DNA of 64,000 nucleotides, from NCBI GenBank assembly GCA_051293835.1, contig JBPKMA010000013.1, forward strand, positions 10,911-74,910. Reading direction: 5' to 3'. The notes below the pieces were generated by a model. That model saw only the letters and a list, made by a program, of their open reading frames with translations. It was not told the DNA's origin and ran no database searches. Positions 1 through 7,576 of this stretch are shown here, piece by piece. This DNA comes from DATLZU01 sp051293835. Its GTDB lineage: Bacteria > Nitrospirota > Nitrospiria > Nitrospirales > Nitrospiraceae. The position numbers and the translations under genes are program-made. Each line of letters starts with the position of its first letter. Position 1 is the stretch's first letter.

Positions 1-2
1 AG

Positions 3-722
3 CTGTTCGGCTATGAAAAAGGGGCCTTCACGGGGGCGATAACCACGAAGATGGGCCGCTTTGAGTTGGCCGACGGGGGTACGCTGCTGCTCGATGAGGT
101 GGGCGAGTTGTCCCTGAAGTCTCAGGTTGACTTTCTGCGGGTGCTAGAGACCAAGGAATTCCGCCGTCTCGGCGGGACCAAGCTGATCAAGGTGGACACG
201 CGGATCATCGCCGCGACCAACCGGAATCTGGAGGAAGCGGTTAAGCGAGGTGAGTTCCGAGAAGACCTCTATTATCGACTGAATGTGGTGCCCATCACGC
301 TTCCGCCCCTGCGTGAACGGGCGGATGACATTCCGCTGTTGATCGAACACTTTCTCCGGGAATTTGCTGCGCGGCACAACCGGGAACCCAAAGAGGTATC
401 GCGCGAGGCGATGCGATTGCTGCGGCTGTACGCGTGGCCAGGGAATATCCGGCAGCTGCGCAACCTCGTCGAACGGTTGGTTGTCACGGTGCGTGAAAAA
501 ACTATTCAGCCCCAGCATCTGCCGGAAGACATTCAAGCGAGCAAAGAAGACGTCCGGACCATGGTGATCACGTTGGGTAGCTCGCTCGAGCAGATCGAGC
601 GGGAAGTGATCCGACGCACCTTGGCCGAGGTGACGAATCACCGGGAAAAGGCGGCGAAGCTGCTGGGGATCAGCCTCCGCGCGCTGCAATACAAGATCAA
701 GGAATACGGGATACGCGACTGA
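3..722 (+). CDS. Sigma-54-dependent transcriptional activator, NtrC family (5' end outside window)
   Basis: The frame is open from the window edge, so the receiver domain and Walker A lie upstream. The visible part begins in the sigma-54 contact loop GAFTGA (codons about 9-14), then the Walker B stretch GGTLLLDEVGEL, the sensor I region (TRIIAATNRNL), the arginine-finger/sensor II part with FREDLYYRLNVVPI, and AWPGNIRQLRNLVERL. The last 45 residues form a Fis-type helix-turn-helix (NHREKAAKLLGISLRALQYKIK). Family knowledge: such proteins remodel closed sigma-54 RNA polymerase complexes using ATP. It ends about 170 bp before a sigma-54-like site, and three more such sites occur in the window, so it may control local genes; that link is inference. 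Confidence 0.95.
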   Translation: MFGYEKGAFTGAITTKMGRFELADGGTLLLDEVGELSLKSQVDFLRVLETKEFRRLGGTKLIKVDTRIIAATNRNLEEAVKRGEFREDLYYRLNVVPITLPPLRERADDIPLLIEHFLREFAARHNREPKEVSREAMRLLRLYAWPGNIRQLRNLVERLVVTVREKTIQPQHLPEDIQASKEDVRTMVITLGSSLEQIEREVIRRTLAEVTNHREKAAKLLGISLRALQYKIKEYGIRD

Positions 723-892
723 TCGTTCCCACTGTCCATCCTAACAATTCCCACAACGATCTCTTCGCCCTCGCCTGCATCTCTGCAATTCTTGCATGGC
801 CCGGGGTGTGACGAAGCAAACCGTTCCCTCGGTCTCCCGTGTTCATAGCGTAAGCCTTCGATCTTCATTGAAGTGCTCAGCAGACGCAGCCA

Positions 893-908
893 CGGCATTC
901 CGCCTGCA
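893..908 (+). promoter_or_regulatory. Weak sigma-54 (-24/-12) promoter-like site before the lipoprotein gene
   Basis: CGGCATTCCGCCTGCA carries GG and GC at the correct 12-bp register of the -24/-12 consensus (TGGCAYG-N4-TTGCW), but differs at several flanking positions. It would start transcription near 919, about 40 bp before the lipoprotein start codon. Confidence 0.3.
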
Positions 909-961
909 ATAATAGGCGAGAGAGGCCGGATGCCGAGGGCGAGCGAAAGGAGGGCATGTGT

Positions 962-1594
962 ATGAAACGATCCGGTTTCCGCTCGAGTGTTGCGGGCGTC
1001 ATCGGAGGTGTGTCGATGGTCCTGCTGGCCGCCTGTGCGCAACCGCCTACCGAGCGTCTGGAGGCGGCGCAGAAAGCTGTGGAAGCGGCACGCTCTGCCG
1101 GGGCCCCTGAGTATGCGAAGGAAGACTTCGCAAAGCTTGAACAGGAATTCGCTCTGGCGAAGGAGGAGTTGGCGAAGCAAGAGAAGACCATGGCGATTTT
1201 CAGGTCCTACGCCGACGCCGATCGGATGCTGACCCGCGTAGCCGAGGAAGGCAGACAAGTGGAGACCAAAGCCGCTGCTAACAAGGAAGCCGCGAAGGCG
1301 GCTGCACTGGCGATGGAGAAGGAGGCGCAACAAGCCGTGACGACGGCTAAGGAGTTGATGGCGAAGGCGCCGGTCGGAAAGGACCGGGCTGCGGTGGAGG
1401 CCATCAAACAGGACCTGAGTGGCTTGGAGGAGGACCTTGGCGCGGTACACCAGCTCATTGAGAAAGGCGACTACGCAGGCGCGGAAGCCAAGGCCAAATC
1501 GCTCAAAGACCAGGGAGCTGCGGTCTCCACTGAGATCCAGCAAGCCATTGAGAAGGTGAAGAGCGGGAAAACGGTCGCGAGTCGGAAGGGCTAG
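962..1594 (+). CDS. Lipoprotein with coiled-coil/DUF4398-like helical repeats
   Basis: A 210-residue exported protein. The signal peptide ends in the lipobox LLAAC, followed by APQ/QPPTERLEAAQKA-type sequence, so it should be lipidated and anchored in a membrane facing the periplasm. The rest is almost wholly Ala/Glu/Lys-rich alpha helix resembling DUF4398 lipoproteins, which have TolA-like or OmpA-partner architectures. An ATG at 956 is in frame, but AAAGGAGGG at 946-954 lies only 1 nt from it and 8 nt from the ATG at 962, so 962 is preferred. It is monocistronic in appearance. No catalytic motif is visible, and a structural envelope role is only inferred. Confidence 0.8.
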   Translation: MKRSGFRSSVAGVIGGVSMVLLAACAQPPTERLEAAQKAVEAARSAGAPEYAKEDFAKLEQEFALAKEELAKQEKTMAIFRSYADADRMLTRVAEEGRQVETKAAANKEAAKAAALAMEKEAQQAVTTAKELMAKAPVGKDRAAVEAIKQDLSGLEEDLGAVHQLIEKGDYAGAEAKAKSLKDQGAAVSTEIQQAIEKVKSGKTVASRKG

Positions 1595-1656
1595 TTCATC
1601 CGTCGCCTCTCCCGGCTGTTTGCTATTTGCTGCGGGCTGTTTTCAACGAAAAAACC

Positions 1657-1874
1657 ATGAGGCTGGATGAATCGTCTGCCGCGGCTCGTTATGTGAAGCC
1701 GGTTCGATGTCCCCGGTGCCGGCGACTCGTGCCGGTATTGATGTTCGATTCGGAGAAGATCGCATGGTCTGCCATCGCTGTCATGAACAACTTATGGACT
1801 CGCGCAGAAAGGCTATGGGATGGGTTCGACACCTTCCTCCGACGGGCCCGCTGCCGAGAGCGGAATGCGGATGA
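1657..1874 (+). pseudogene. Small zinc-ribbon protein split by a single-base deletion
   Basis: Frame 1 from the ATG at 1657 gives MRLDESSAAARYVKPVRCPRC and continues RRLVPVLMFDSEK. A second CxxC (MVCHRCHEQLMDSRRK) lies in the next frame from 1764 to a TGA at 1872-1874. Adding one G after position ~1757 (GAGAAG[G]ATCGC) restores a continuous protein with EKDRMVC and a CxxC-x(about 20)-CxxC zinc ribbon of roughly 70 residues. No strong ribosome binding site precedes the ATG. The lesion may be real or a sequencing error. The 3' end overlaps the next small gene. Confidence 0.5.
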
Positions 1875-2032
1875 TCCCGCATGTCAGGCTCACGCTTTTT
1901 GAAGTGGTGTTGCTGGCAGGCGCAGCCGTCGCCACCCTGGCCTATGTGGTTTCCGAATCCACCCTTACGGTGACGATCGTCTCGGTGGCTGTCCTTGCTG
2001 TCGTCGCCTTATTCCGTGACACCCTCCGCTGA
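1865..2032 (+). CDS. Small two-helix membrane protein
   Basis: Encodes about 55 residues starting MRMIPHVRLTLFEVVLLAG. Two hydrophobic segments (about residues 10-28 and 34-50) are separated by a short SEST loop, and the protein ends FRDTLR. The architecture and ending match the neighbouring 60-residue protein at 2161 (ending LRDVRHL), so the two look like tandem diverged paralogues. No family was recognised. A DUF2892-like or accessory membrane role cannot be shown. The start is uncertain because ATG 1865 and ATG 1871 both lack a strong ribosome binding site. Confidence 0.45.
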   Translation: MRMIPHVRLTLFEVVLLAGAAVATLAYVVSESTLTVTIVSVAVLAVVALFRDTLR

Positions 2033-2160
2033 TGGGCGTGGCGGCACCGGTCTATTTGAGAAGCCTCGCAGCGAGCCACCGGAAGGAGGACAAGGGCACA
2101 AGAGGCGATGGCGGTCAATGGTGACCGGCAATCGCCATGCGATCTGATCGGGAGGCACAC

Positions 2161-2343
2161 GTGGTGAGAAAAAACACAAGGAATCGCGAAACACAGGCGG
2201 GAATGCTGGAGATCGTCTGCGCGCTGATTGCGGTCGCGGCCGTGGCCGCCAGTGTGGTCTGGGGGATCCAGCTCAATCTTCTCATCGTGTTGGTCATGCT
2301 GGTCGCCATGTACGCCGTGCTCCGCGATGTCCGACACCTCTAG
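2161..2343 (+). CDS. Small two-helix membrane protein, paralogue of the preceding one
   Basis: Encodes 60 residues: a basic N-terminus (VVRKNTRNRETQ), then two hydrophobic helices (about residues 17-35 and 37-53), ending AVLRDVRHL. The GTG at 2161 follows GGGAGG (2149-2154) at 6 nt, which is much better placed than the in-frame ATG at 2137. The order MLE-hydrophobic-short loop-hydrophobic-LRD parallels the upstream small protein. Function unknown. Confidence 0.55.
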   Translation: MVRKNTRNRETQAGMLEIVCALIAVAAVAASVVWGIQLNLLIVLVMLVAMYAVLRDVRHL

Positions 2344-2656
2344 CGTTTGAAACAGCAGGCTCGCGAGAACGATGCTGCGACGGACCGCTTGCGCGCCGTG
2401 GAGAATCCCGCCAGGGTGCAGTTTCTGCAGGGGCGAAGGGAGCAAGCGGCGCCAGCGGAACGATCCGCCCCGCCAGTCTCGCCTAACCCTCGATAGTTCT
2501 TGGTGTGTCCACGTAACTCTGCCCACCAATCTTCGTGGCACCGACTTTGCTGAATCGAATGATCCCTTGGAGAAGCGTCCATAGGACGACAAGAGAGCGA
2601 AGACGCCAATCAGCAGCGAACCGCCTGTGAGCGACGTGACGAAAAAGGATACTGAG
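2344..2656 (+). other. Intergenic leader upstream of the oxidoreductase-like group
   Basis: No convincing gene lies in this 313-bp stretch. It holds the strong sigma-54-like promoter at 2536-2551, which would give a leader of roughly 95 nt before the ATG at 2657. Confidence 0.5.
2536..2551 (+). promoter_or_regulatory. Strong sigma-54 (-24/-12) promoter match
   Basis: TGGCACCGACTTTGCT matches the consensus TGGCACG-R-NNN-TTGCW at every defined position but one, with GG and GC in the correct register. The predicted start of transcription is near 2563, upstream of the 2657-6485 gene group. Confidence 0.6.
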
Positions 2657-3334
2657 ATGAAGAAGCATGCCGATCGGATCATCGATGTTGGCCCGGCCGG
2701 GTTTCAACCACCGTCGGCGATGGAGATGGGGGTGACGATTCCTGATCCGGGATTTGGACTGCTCTATGGCCGACATGTGCCGGACGACGAGGTGATCGCG
2801 GAGGCCGCACGGCAGCTTTTCACGCGCAAGAATCCGACGATCTTCCCCGGTCCCCTCTATCTGTGGGCGTGGCATCCCGACTGGATGGCCAAAGGGCAGG
2901 CGCTCTTGCGACTGGCCGCCGAAATTCCCGTCGTCATGATCATTCCGATGCCCGACTACCGCGCGAGGTATCCGAAAATCGATCCGGAAGAAGCCATCAA
3001 CCCCAATCATCCTAACCTAACGATCTGGGGGAACAAGATTGAAGTGGCGTTGTTCATTGGGATCCACTGCCATTATGCCAACTTAGCGCTGCGGATGGTG
3101 CGGGCGGGAACCAACTGCCTCACCATCGCCTTTTGCCACGATATCCACGAGGATGCCATGGTGAGCTTGCAGGATTTGGACGTTGCGAAGATGGACCATG
3201 TCATCGCCATCTTCCGCAAGGTCCGCGAAGAACTGAGGATCGCCATGCCGAAAGACGGGAAAACGGTCCAGCTCACCGGGGCGCAGATCCGAGCCAACCA
3301 AGGCGTCGCGCGGGTCAACCCGCTGGTGGCGTAG
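2657..3334 (+). CDS. CO dehydrogenase beta/acetyl-CoA synthase epsilon-like protein, copy 1
   Basis: Encodes 225 residues without signal peptide. The central part (NPTIFPGPLYLWAW, then IPMPDYRARYPKIDPEE, NPNHPNLTIWGNKIEVALFIG and HCHYANLALRMVRAGTNC) resembles the CO_dh family: CODH beta/ACS epsilon, with a fold like the central domain of ThDP enzymes. A GTG at 2627 is in frame, but AAGG at 2645-2648 fits the ATG at 2657, and that start aligns with the MKPY start of the paralogue at 5868. No other CODH/ACS genes are nearby. The same group contains a shortened 2-oxoacid oxidoreductase-like protein, so an accessory role in a ferredoxin oxidoreductase-like complex is inferred. Confidence 0.65.
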   Translation: MKKHADRIIDVGPAGFQPPSAMEMGVTIPDPGFGLLYGRHVPDDEVIAEAARQLFTRKNPTIFPGPLYLWAWHPDWMAKGQALLRLAAEIPVVMIIPMPDYRARYPKIDPEEAINPNHPNLTIWGNKIEVALFIGIHCHYANLALRMVRAGTNCLTIAFCHDIHEDAMVSLQDLDVAKMDHVIAIFRKVREELRIAMPKDGKTVQLTGAQIRANQGVARVNPLVA

Positions 3335-3376
3335 GAACTGCGGAGATCGGTCGGCCGGATACAGCAGGAGTGCGGA

Positions 3377-3697
3377 ATGGACGTGATGGGAGCGCGAGGA
3401 ATAGAGGCGTCGCAAGCGCCGCTCTCGCGGGAGGCGGATCACCACGAGGAGCAATCGGTGACGGCCGGAGAACGGCGCATCCGACTTCGTCGATCGCAAG
3501 ATGCGGTCGCGGTCTGTCCGGCCGATCTCACGACCCGCTGTGAGCTGGCGAGCTTGTTGGAAGAACTCGGTCAACCGGAGGAAGCGCTCTTTAACTGGAA
3601 GGTAATCCTGGCTTGCAACCCGAACCATCTCGAAGCCTGGGAAGGCGTCGCGCGGTGTAGGGAAAAGCTAGCGCGGGGGCTTCCGCGTACGTGTTGA
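3377..3697 (+). CDS. Small TPR-like protein
   Basis: Encodes 106 residues. The C-terminal half (LTTRCELASLLEELGQPEEAL, then FNWKVILACNPNHLEAWEGV) forms about one and a half tetratricopeptide repeats. The N-terminal half is polar and uninformative. GCAGGAG lies about 8 nt upstream of the ATG, and the gene follows the CODH-like gene by 42 nt, so co-transcription is likely. TPR pieces usually mediate protein-protein contact, and a scaffold role is inferred. Confidence 0.6.
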   Translation: MDVMGARGIEASQAPLSREADHHEEQSVTAGERRIRLRRSQDAVAVCPADLTTRCELASLLEELGQPEEALFNWKVILACNPNHLEAWEGVARCREKLARGLPRTC

Positions 3698-4008
3698 AAA
3701 TGAAAGCGGGGGCGGCGATGCCGACGACCTGGAGGGGTCATGCCAGCGTATCACCCCGGACGCTCATCGCCAGGGGAATCCCGCGTGCTACCCTGGCCGA
3801 TATCCGGTCGGTGAATTCGTGGAGTTGACCTAATCAAAGCAACCATCATGGGATGGAAGCGGAGTCGATCGACGTCCGGCCAGAACCGACAGGGGGCAGC
3901 GAAACCCGTTCGGTATAGACCGTGAACGGGCCAGGTTCGGCCTTTGTGGTGACGTGAACCGCTGCGGTGGTCGTCTGATCACGTACGGAGAAAAAGGAGA
4001 GGAGGAGC
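3698..4008 (+). other. Intergenic stretch without a supported gene
   Basis: A 42-codon open frame (3700-3828) starts two bases after the preceding stop but has no ribosome binding site or recognisable motif. Nothing else coding was seen before the purine-rich ribosome binding site of the short basic peptide. Confidence 0.4.
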
Positions 4009-4089
4009 ATGGCGGCGAAAAGAAAGGCGACCGCACAGAAAGCCGTGAAGAAAATTTCGGCGGGAAAGAGGAAGAAAAAAAGCAAATAG
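4009..4089 (+). CDS. 26-residue lysine-rich (histone H1-tail-like) peptide
   Basis: The ATG at 4009 follows AGGAGAGGAGGAG, one of the strongest ribosome binding sites in the window. The peptide reads MAAKRKATAQKAVKKI then SAGKRKKKSK, with 11 lysines plus 2 arginines and no acidic residue. The AQKAVKK pattern resembles the C-terminal tails of histone H1-like bacterial nucleoid proteins. A role in nucleic-acid binding is inferred from charge alone. The strong ribosome binding site argues that it is translated. Confidence 0.6.
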   Translation: MAAKRKATAQKAVKKISAGKRKKKSK

Positions 4090-4110
4090 CACCGAAAGCC
4101 TTCAGGCGAT

Positions 4111-4359
4111 ATGGCCATGGACATGCTCATTGTCCAGCTTCCAAGGGGACGCACAGCAGTAGTGCAATGGGACGCAGAGACTGGCCGGGTCACGACGAAT
4201 CATCCGGGGCTGCGCGTGACGATGTTGAGAAACGGCGTTAGGGATCTGAGCGGGAAACTCGTGCTTCCACATGCGGGGCGGGAATTCTTGTCGGCGCTCT
4301 ATGACGCGCTGTTCCTGAACGGCTATCAGGTGCGGTGGTGCCAGACCGTGGGGGGCTGA
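4111..4359 (+). CDS. Conserved-looking small protein of unknown function
   Basis: Encodes 82 residues (MAMDMLIVQLPRGRTAVVQW...). It has an alternating beta-rich pattern, no signal peptide and no membrane segment. An AGG lies 5 nt upstream of the ATG at 4111, and ATG 4117 is an alternative. It sits between the lysine-rich peptide and the gamma-alpha oxidoreductase-like gene, on the same strand and with short gaps, so it probably belongs to the same operon. I do not recognise the family. Confidence 0.55.
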   Translation: MAMDMLIVQLPRGRTAVVQWDAETGRVTTNHPGLRVTMLRNGVRDLSGKLVLPHAGREFLSALYDALFLNGYQVRWCQTVGG

Positions 4360-4405
4360 CTGCTTGGCGGCATTACCGGAATAGGAGATCGCAGGAGGTG
4401 GTGCC

Positions 4406-5836
4406 GTGCCCCCTTTCACGGCTTGGCTGCCCGCGCGGTGGGACCGTGAATCCGATCTTGTTCTAACTCTCGTGGGAAAAGGTGTCACAGGACTGAGAGA
4501 CGGCATCTCCGCGCTTGAGCAGGCTTTGGTGGGGGAAGGGTTCGACGTGATGGCGCAGAAAGGGCGGGCGGACGGGCGGGGGATACGCTCGACCATCCGC
4601 CTGCGGGTGTCGACGGAACCAGTCGCGTCGATGGGAGCTGGTTGCGACGTGTTGGCTTGCGTGGATGAGGGGATAGCTGAACTAGCCCCGTTCGGTCTGG
4701 TGCGCGGGAGCGTGCTGGTGTGCGATCAAGCGAACCTGGCGAAGTTGTCGCCGGCGGCGAACGAGGCGGGCGTGATCGTGTACCCCGTGCCGTTTACCGA
4801 TCTCAGTTGCCAAGTCGGGAAGAGCTTCTCGGGAAAAGGGTTGATCGCCGTCGGTGTGGTGGCGCGACTTTTGGGCATTCCGCAGGAAACCGTGTGCAGT
4901 CGGGTGACCGTCGACTCCCGCCGCCGGTATGTGGACGCCGGGTTCAGGTACGCGGAGGAGCATCTCCCCAAACGGGATGTCTTCGCTCTCGAGCCACCCC
5001 CAGCAGTCTTGCCCCGGGTGATGCTCGACGCCCATCAAGCGGTGCTGGTGGGGCTTGGGGTGTCGGAGTGCGAATGTGGACAGGCCTGTATATCGGGATG
5101 CAAGCAGAGGCCGGTCGAGTGGGTTGCCAAGCACGTGAGCGAGGCGCGGCAGGTGGTCTCTTCTCTCAAGCACTGGAGATTCCCCGGAGTGACCGTGTAT
5201 CGCGGCCTGGAGGGACGAATGACGGTGATGGTGGGCGCCGATCCGACCGAAGCCCTTGCGGATGCCGTGGGTCCAGGCCCGGTTGTCCTTGTCGCAGCCG
5301 ATTTCATCGATGCAGTCCGGTTGATGGGAATCGGTCGGCGCCTTGCCCTGGACCGGGATCTGGAAGTCTGGGTCGCAGTCGACGAGATGCTGGCGGGCCG
5401 GGTGCAGAGCGTGCCTGTGCACACGCTTGAGCAGGTGGCGCAGCGGTTGCGGCAGGCGCGCCACAAAGGGATAGCCGACGAGCCCGTACAGTGGCCGCTG
5501 CGCGTGGAGCATGACGGCGTGCCTGATGCCGATGTCGGGTATGTGACCTGGGGTGCGGCGCAGGGAGTCGTCCGTGAGGGGGTGGCGCTGTGCCGGAGCT
5601 TCGGACTGGCTGCCTCCGCGCTTTATCCGAAGGTGTTAAACCCGGCGCCGGTCGACGACATCCGATCCTTCGCCGCATCGGTCGGGCGCCTGGTCGTGGT
5701 GGAGCCGGGACGGTCCGGACGCTACACGGACTGGGTGGCGGAGCAGACCGGGCTCACGCTGTCGACCATCGAGCCTGAGCCGGGAGCAGCCCTGACGCCG
5801 ATGGATCTGTTCATGCGAGAGGGTCTTGGGGCGTAG
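4406..5836 (+). CDS. Shortened gamma-alpha 2-oxoacid:ferredoxin oxidoreductase-like protein
   Basis: Encodes 476 residues. Residues about 15-180 match the gamma domain (LVLTLVGKGVTGLRDGIS, then GRADGRGIRSTIRLRVS and KSFSGKGLIAVGVVARLLGI). Residues about 375-460 match the alpha C-terminal domain (VGYVTWGAAQGVVREGVALC, then RLVVVEPGRSGRYTDWV). The middle, where the alpha pyrimidine-binding domain should be, is short and unusual, with a Cys cluster SECECGQACISGCKQR. Typical gamma-alpha fusions have about 560-620 residues. No ThDP-binding beta subunit or ferredoxin subunit is adjacent. GTG 4406 is fixed by AGGAGG at 4393-4398. It may be non-catalytic or work with a distant beta subunit. Confidence 0.7.
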   Translation: MPPFTAWLPARWDRESDLVLTLVGKGVTGLRDGISALEQALVGEGFDVMAQKGRADGRGIRSTIRLRVSTEPVASMGAGCDVLACVDEGIAELAPFGLVRGSVLVCDQANLAKLSPAANEAGVIVYPVPFTDLSCQVGKSFSGKGLIAVGVVARLLGIPQETVCSRVTVDSRRRYVDAGFRYAEEHLPKRDVFALEPPPAVLPRVMLDAHQAVLVGLGVSECECGQACISGCKQRPVEWVAKHVSEARQVVSSLKHWRFPGVTVYRGLEGRMTVMVGADPTEALADAVGPGPVVLVAADFIDAVRLMGIGRRLALDRDLEVWVAVDEMLAGRVQSVPVHTLEQVAQRLRQARHKGIADEPVQWPLRVEHDGVPDADVGYVTWGAAQGVVREGVALCRSFGLAASALYPKVLNPAPVDDIRSFAASVGRLVVVEPGRSGRYTDWVAEQTGLTLSTIEPEPGAALTPMDLFMREGLGA

Positions 5837-5867
5837 GTGTGAAACGCAGGGAAAAGGAGAACGTGCC

Positions 5868-6485
5868 ATGAAGCCTTATGACATGACGATCGGTCCGGAG
5901 GGGTATCTTCCTCCTGCGGTGGCGTCGAAGGGAGTCGTCCTCCCCTCCAAGGGGGAGGGGCTGGTGATGGGCCGGATCGTGCCGGAGCAACAGGCAATTG
6001 AGGAGGCGGCGCGGCGGCTCCTTCCGGCCAAGAACCCTACCCTCTTTCCCGGTCCTCTGGTCCTGTGGGCCTGGAACGAACAGGCGTCCCGCGAGGCCAA
6101 GGCAGTGAAGGCGTTGGCCGAGGCGATCCCGGCCAAGATCATCCCGATGGCGGATTATCGGCCGAAATATCCTAAGATTGTCCCGGAGCGGGAAATCAAT
6201 CCCAATCATCCCAATCTCACCATCTGGAAGAACAAGATCGACGTGGGTCTGTTCGTCGGAGTCCATTGCCACCAGTCCAACATTGCGTTGAAGATCATCC
6301 GAGGCGGAACCAGTTGTTTCACAATCGCGCTTTGTACATTCAATGGAGACGACGAGGCGCATCTCACGATCCGCGATTTGACGGCCGAGACGATTCAGCG
6401 TATCATCGATGCGGTGGAGCGATTGAAACGAGCGAAGCCTCTTGCCGGGTCAGACAGGCGATTTGCCTCACTGGGACGGGCATAA
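5868..6485 (+). CDS. CO dehydrogenase beta/acetyl-CoA synthase epsilon-like protein, copy 2
   Basis: Encodes 205 residues and is clearly paralogous to the protein at 2657. Shared blocks are NPTLFPGPLVLWAWNEQ, KIIPMADYRPKYPKIVPERE, INPNHPNLTIWKNKIDVGLF and CHQSNIALKIIRGGTSCF. AAAAGGAG precedes the ATG at 5868 by about 8 nt, so the in-frame upstream ATG at 5826 is not needed. It lacks the 20-residue C-terminal extension of copy 1. It follows the gamma-alpha oxidoreductase-like gene by 31 nt and is probably co-transcribed. Retention of two diverged copies around one oxidoreductase-like gene suggests a heteromeric complex (inference). Confidence 0.65.
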   Translation: MKPYDMTIGPEGYLPPAVASKGVVLPSKGEGLVMGRIVPEQQAIEEAARRLLPAKNPTLFPGPLVLWAWNEQASREAKAVKALAEAIPAKIIPMADYRPKYPKIVPEREINPNHPNLTIWKNKIDVGLFVGVHCHQSNIALKIIRGGTSCFTIALCTFNGDDEAHLTIRDLTAETIQRIIDAVERLKRAKPLAGSDRRFASLGRA

Positions 6486-6643
6486 CATAAAAAGATCAGC
6501 AAATAGCGAGGAGTTGAGCAGCAAAGAACAAGCCTTTCATCCATCCCTCAGAAGGGAAACGATGAATGAAGGGCTGGTTCCAAATGGCTGTGATCGAGAC
6601 CAATGGCAAGATGACCTATGAAGCGTTGCGAGGAGGGGTGCTG

Positions 6644-7576
6644 ATGGGAGTGTTCACGCGAGCGGTGTTCGTGGCGGTGATGAGCGGTTTAGCGGGGGCG
6701 GCGTGGGCCTACGAAGAAGTTCCGGTGCCGGAGGGGGGCACCATCGTCGGCACTGTGATCTTTGATGGGAAGGTCCCCAAGCCGAAAGGCTACAACCTCA
6801 CCACGTTGCCCGATCCGTTGTACTGTGGGCGCATTTCTGACGGACAGGGCTGGCGTATTTTGCAGCCCTTCGACGTCGGGCCCGCGGGCGAGTTTCGCGA
6901 CGTGGTGGTGTATCTGGAGGGGGTCGAGAAGGGCAAGCCCTTTCCCGACCACAGCGTGCCCCAAATCCAGGCGAAGGATTGTCTCTTTCTCCCGTTCACC
7001 ACGGTCGTGCGGGACAATCAATCGGTCACCGTGGTCAATATGGATCCGGTCATGCACGACATTCAGGCCTATGAGACCTCTCACTTGGGAGCGCGTGTGC
7101 TGTTCAACGTGCCGCTGCCGATGAACCCTCAGCATCCACGGAACTTCAAAGACCGCAGCGAAGCTGCCCTGTACCACAAACACATGGCCGGCGCGCCCGT
7201 GAAGCAATTGGTCAATTTGAGCAAGGGCCGGCGGATCTTCGTCATGCAATGCGGCTTCCACGCGTACATGGAAAGCTGGGGACTGGCCGTCCAGAACCCG
7301 TATTATGCGAAGACCGACGAACAGGGCCGGTTCACCATCGCGGATGTGCCGCCGGGCACCTACTCGTTGGCCGTTTGGCATCCATACATTCGGACCATGA
7401 TCACACAAACCGTGACCGTCGGTCCCAAACAGACGGTCGAAACCCGCCTGGTGGTTCCGGCCCCGACGGGACGGCTCTATGCCAACGAAGTCTTGGACCA
7501 TCCGTACAACCGATACAGCGTGACGGACGACATGAAAAAAGAGATCGAGCCGATGGTGGAAACCCAACGTCATTGA
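6644..7576 (+). CDS. Exported cupredoxin-like protein with C-terminal carboxypeptidase-regulatory-like domain, copy 1
   Basis: Encodes 310 residues with a Sec signal peptide (MGVFTRAVFVAVMSGLAGAA, cleavage after AWA). The start at 6644 is set by AGGAGG at 6631-6636; the in-frame ATG at 6566 would put 26 residues before the signal peptide. A candidate type 1 copper site is formed by the His in NMDPVMHDIQAYE and by C-x2-H-x2-M in VMQCGFHAYMESW, both conserved in the paralogue at 22416. A beta-sandwich carboxypeptidase-regulatory-like domain follows (GRFTIADVPPGTYSLAVWHP). It acts in the periplasm and may pass electrons to or from the multicopper oxidase or membrane complex. Copper binding is inferred. 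Confidence 0.7.
   Translation: MGVFTRAVFVAVMSGLAGAAWAYEEVPVPEGGTIVGTVIFDGKVPKPKGYNLTTLPDPLYCGRISDGQGWRILQPFDVGPAGEFRDVVVYLEGVEKGKPFPDHSVPQIQAKDCLFLPFTTVVRDNQSVTVVNMDPVMHDIQAYETSHLGARVLFNVPLPMNPQHPRNFKDRSEAALYHKHMAGAPVKQLVNLSKGRRIFVMQCGFHAYMESWGLAVQNPYYAKTDEQGRFTIADVPPGTYSLAVWHPYIRTMITQTVTVGPKQTVETRLVVPAPTGRLYANEVLDHPYNRYSVTDDMKKEIEPMVETQRH

Noticed and set aside
638..1543. 301-codon opposite-strand frame over the lipoprotein gene
   Set aside because: Composition is that of an antisense frame (Arg/Leu-rich), with no recognisable motif.
3700..3828. 42-codon open frame after the TPR-like gene
   Set aside because: No ribosome binding site and no recognisable pattern.
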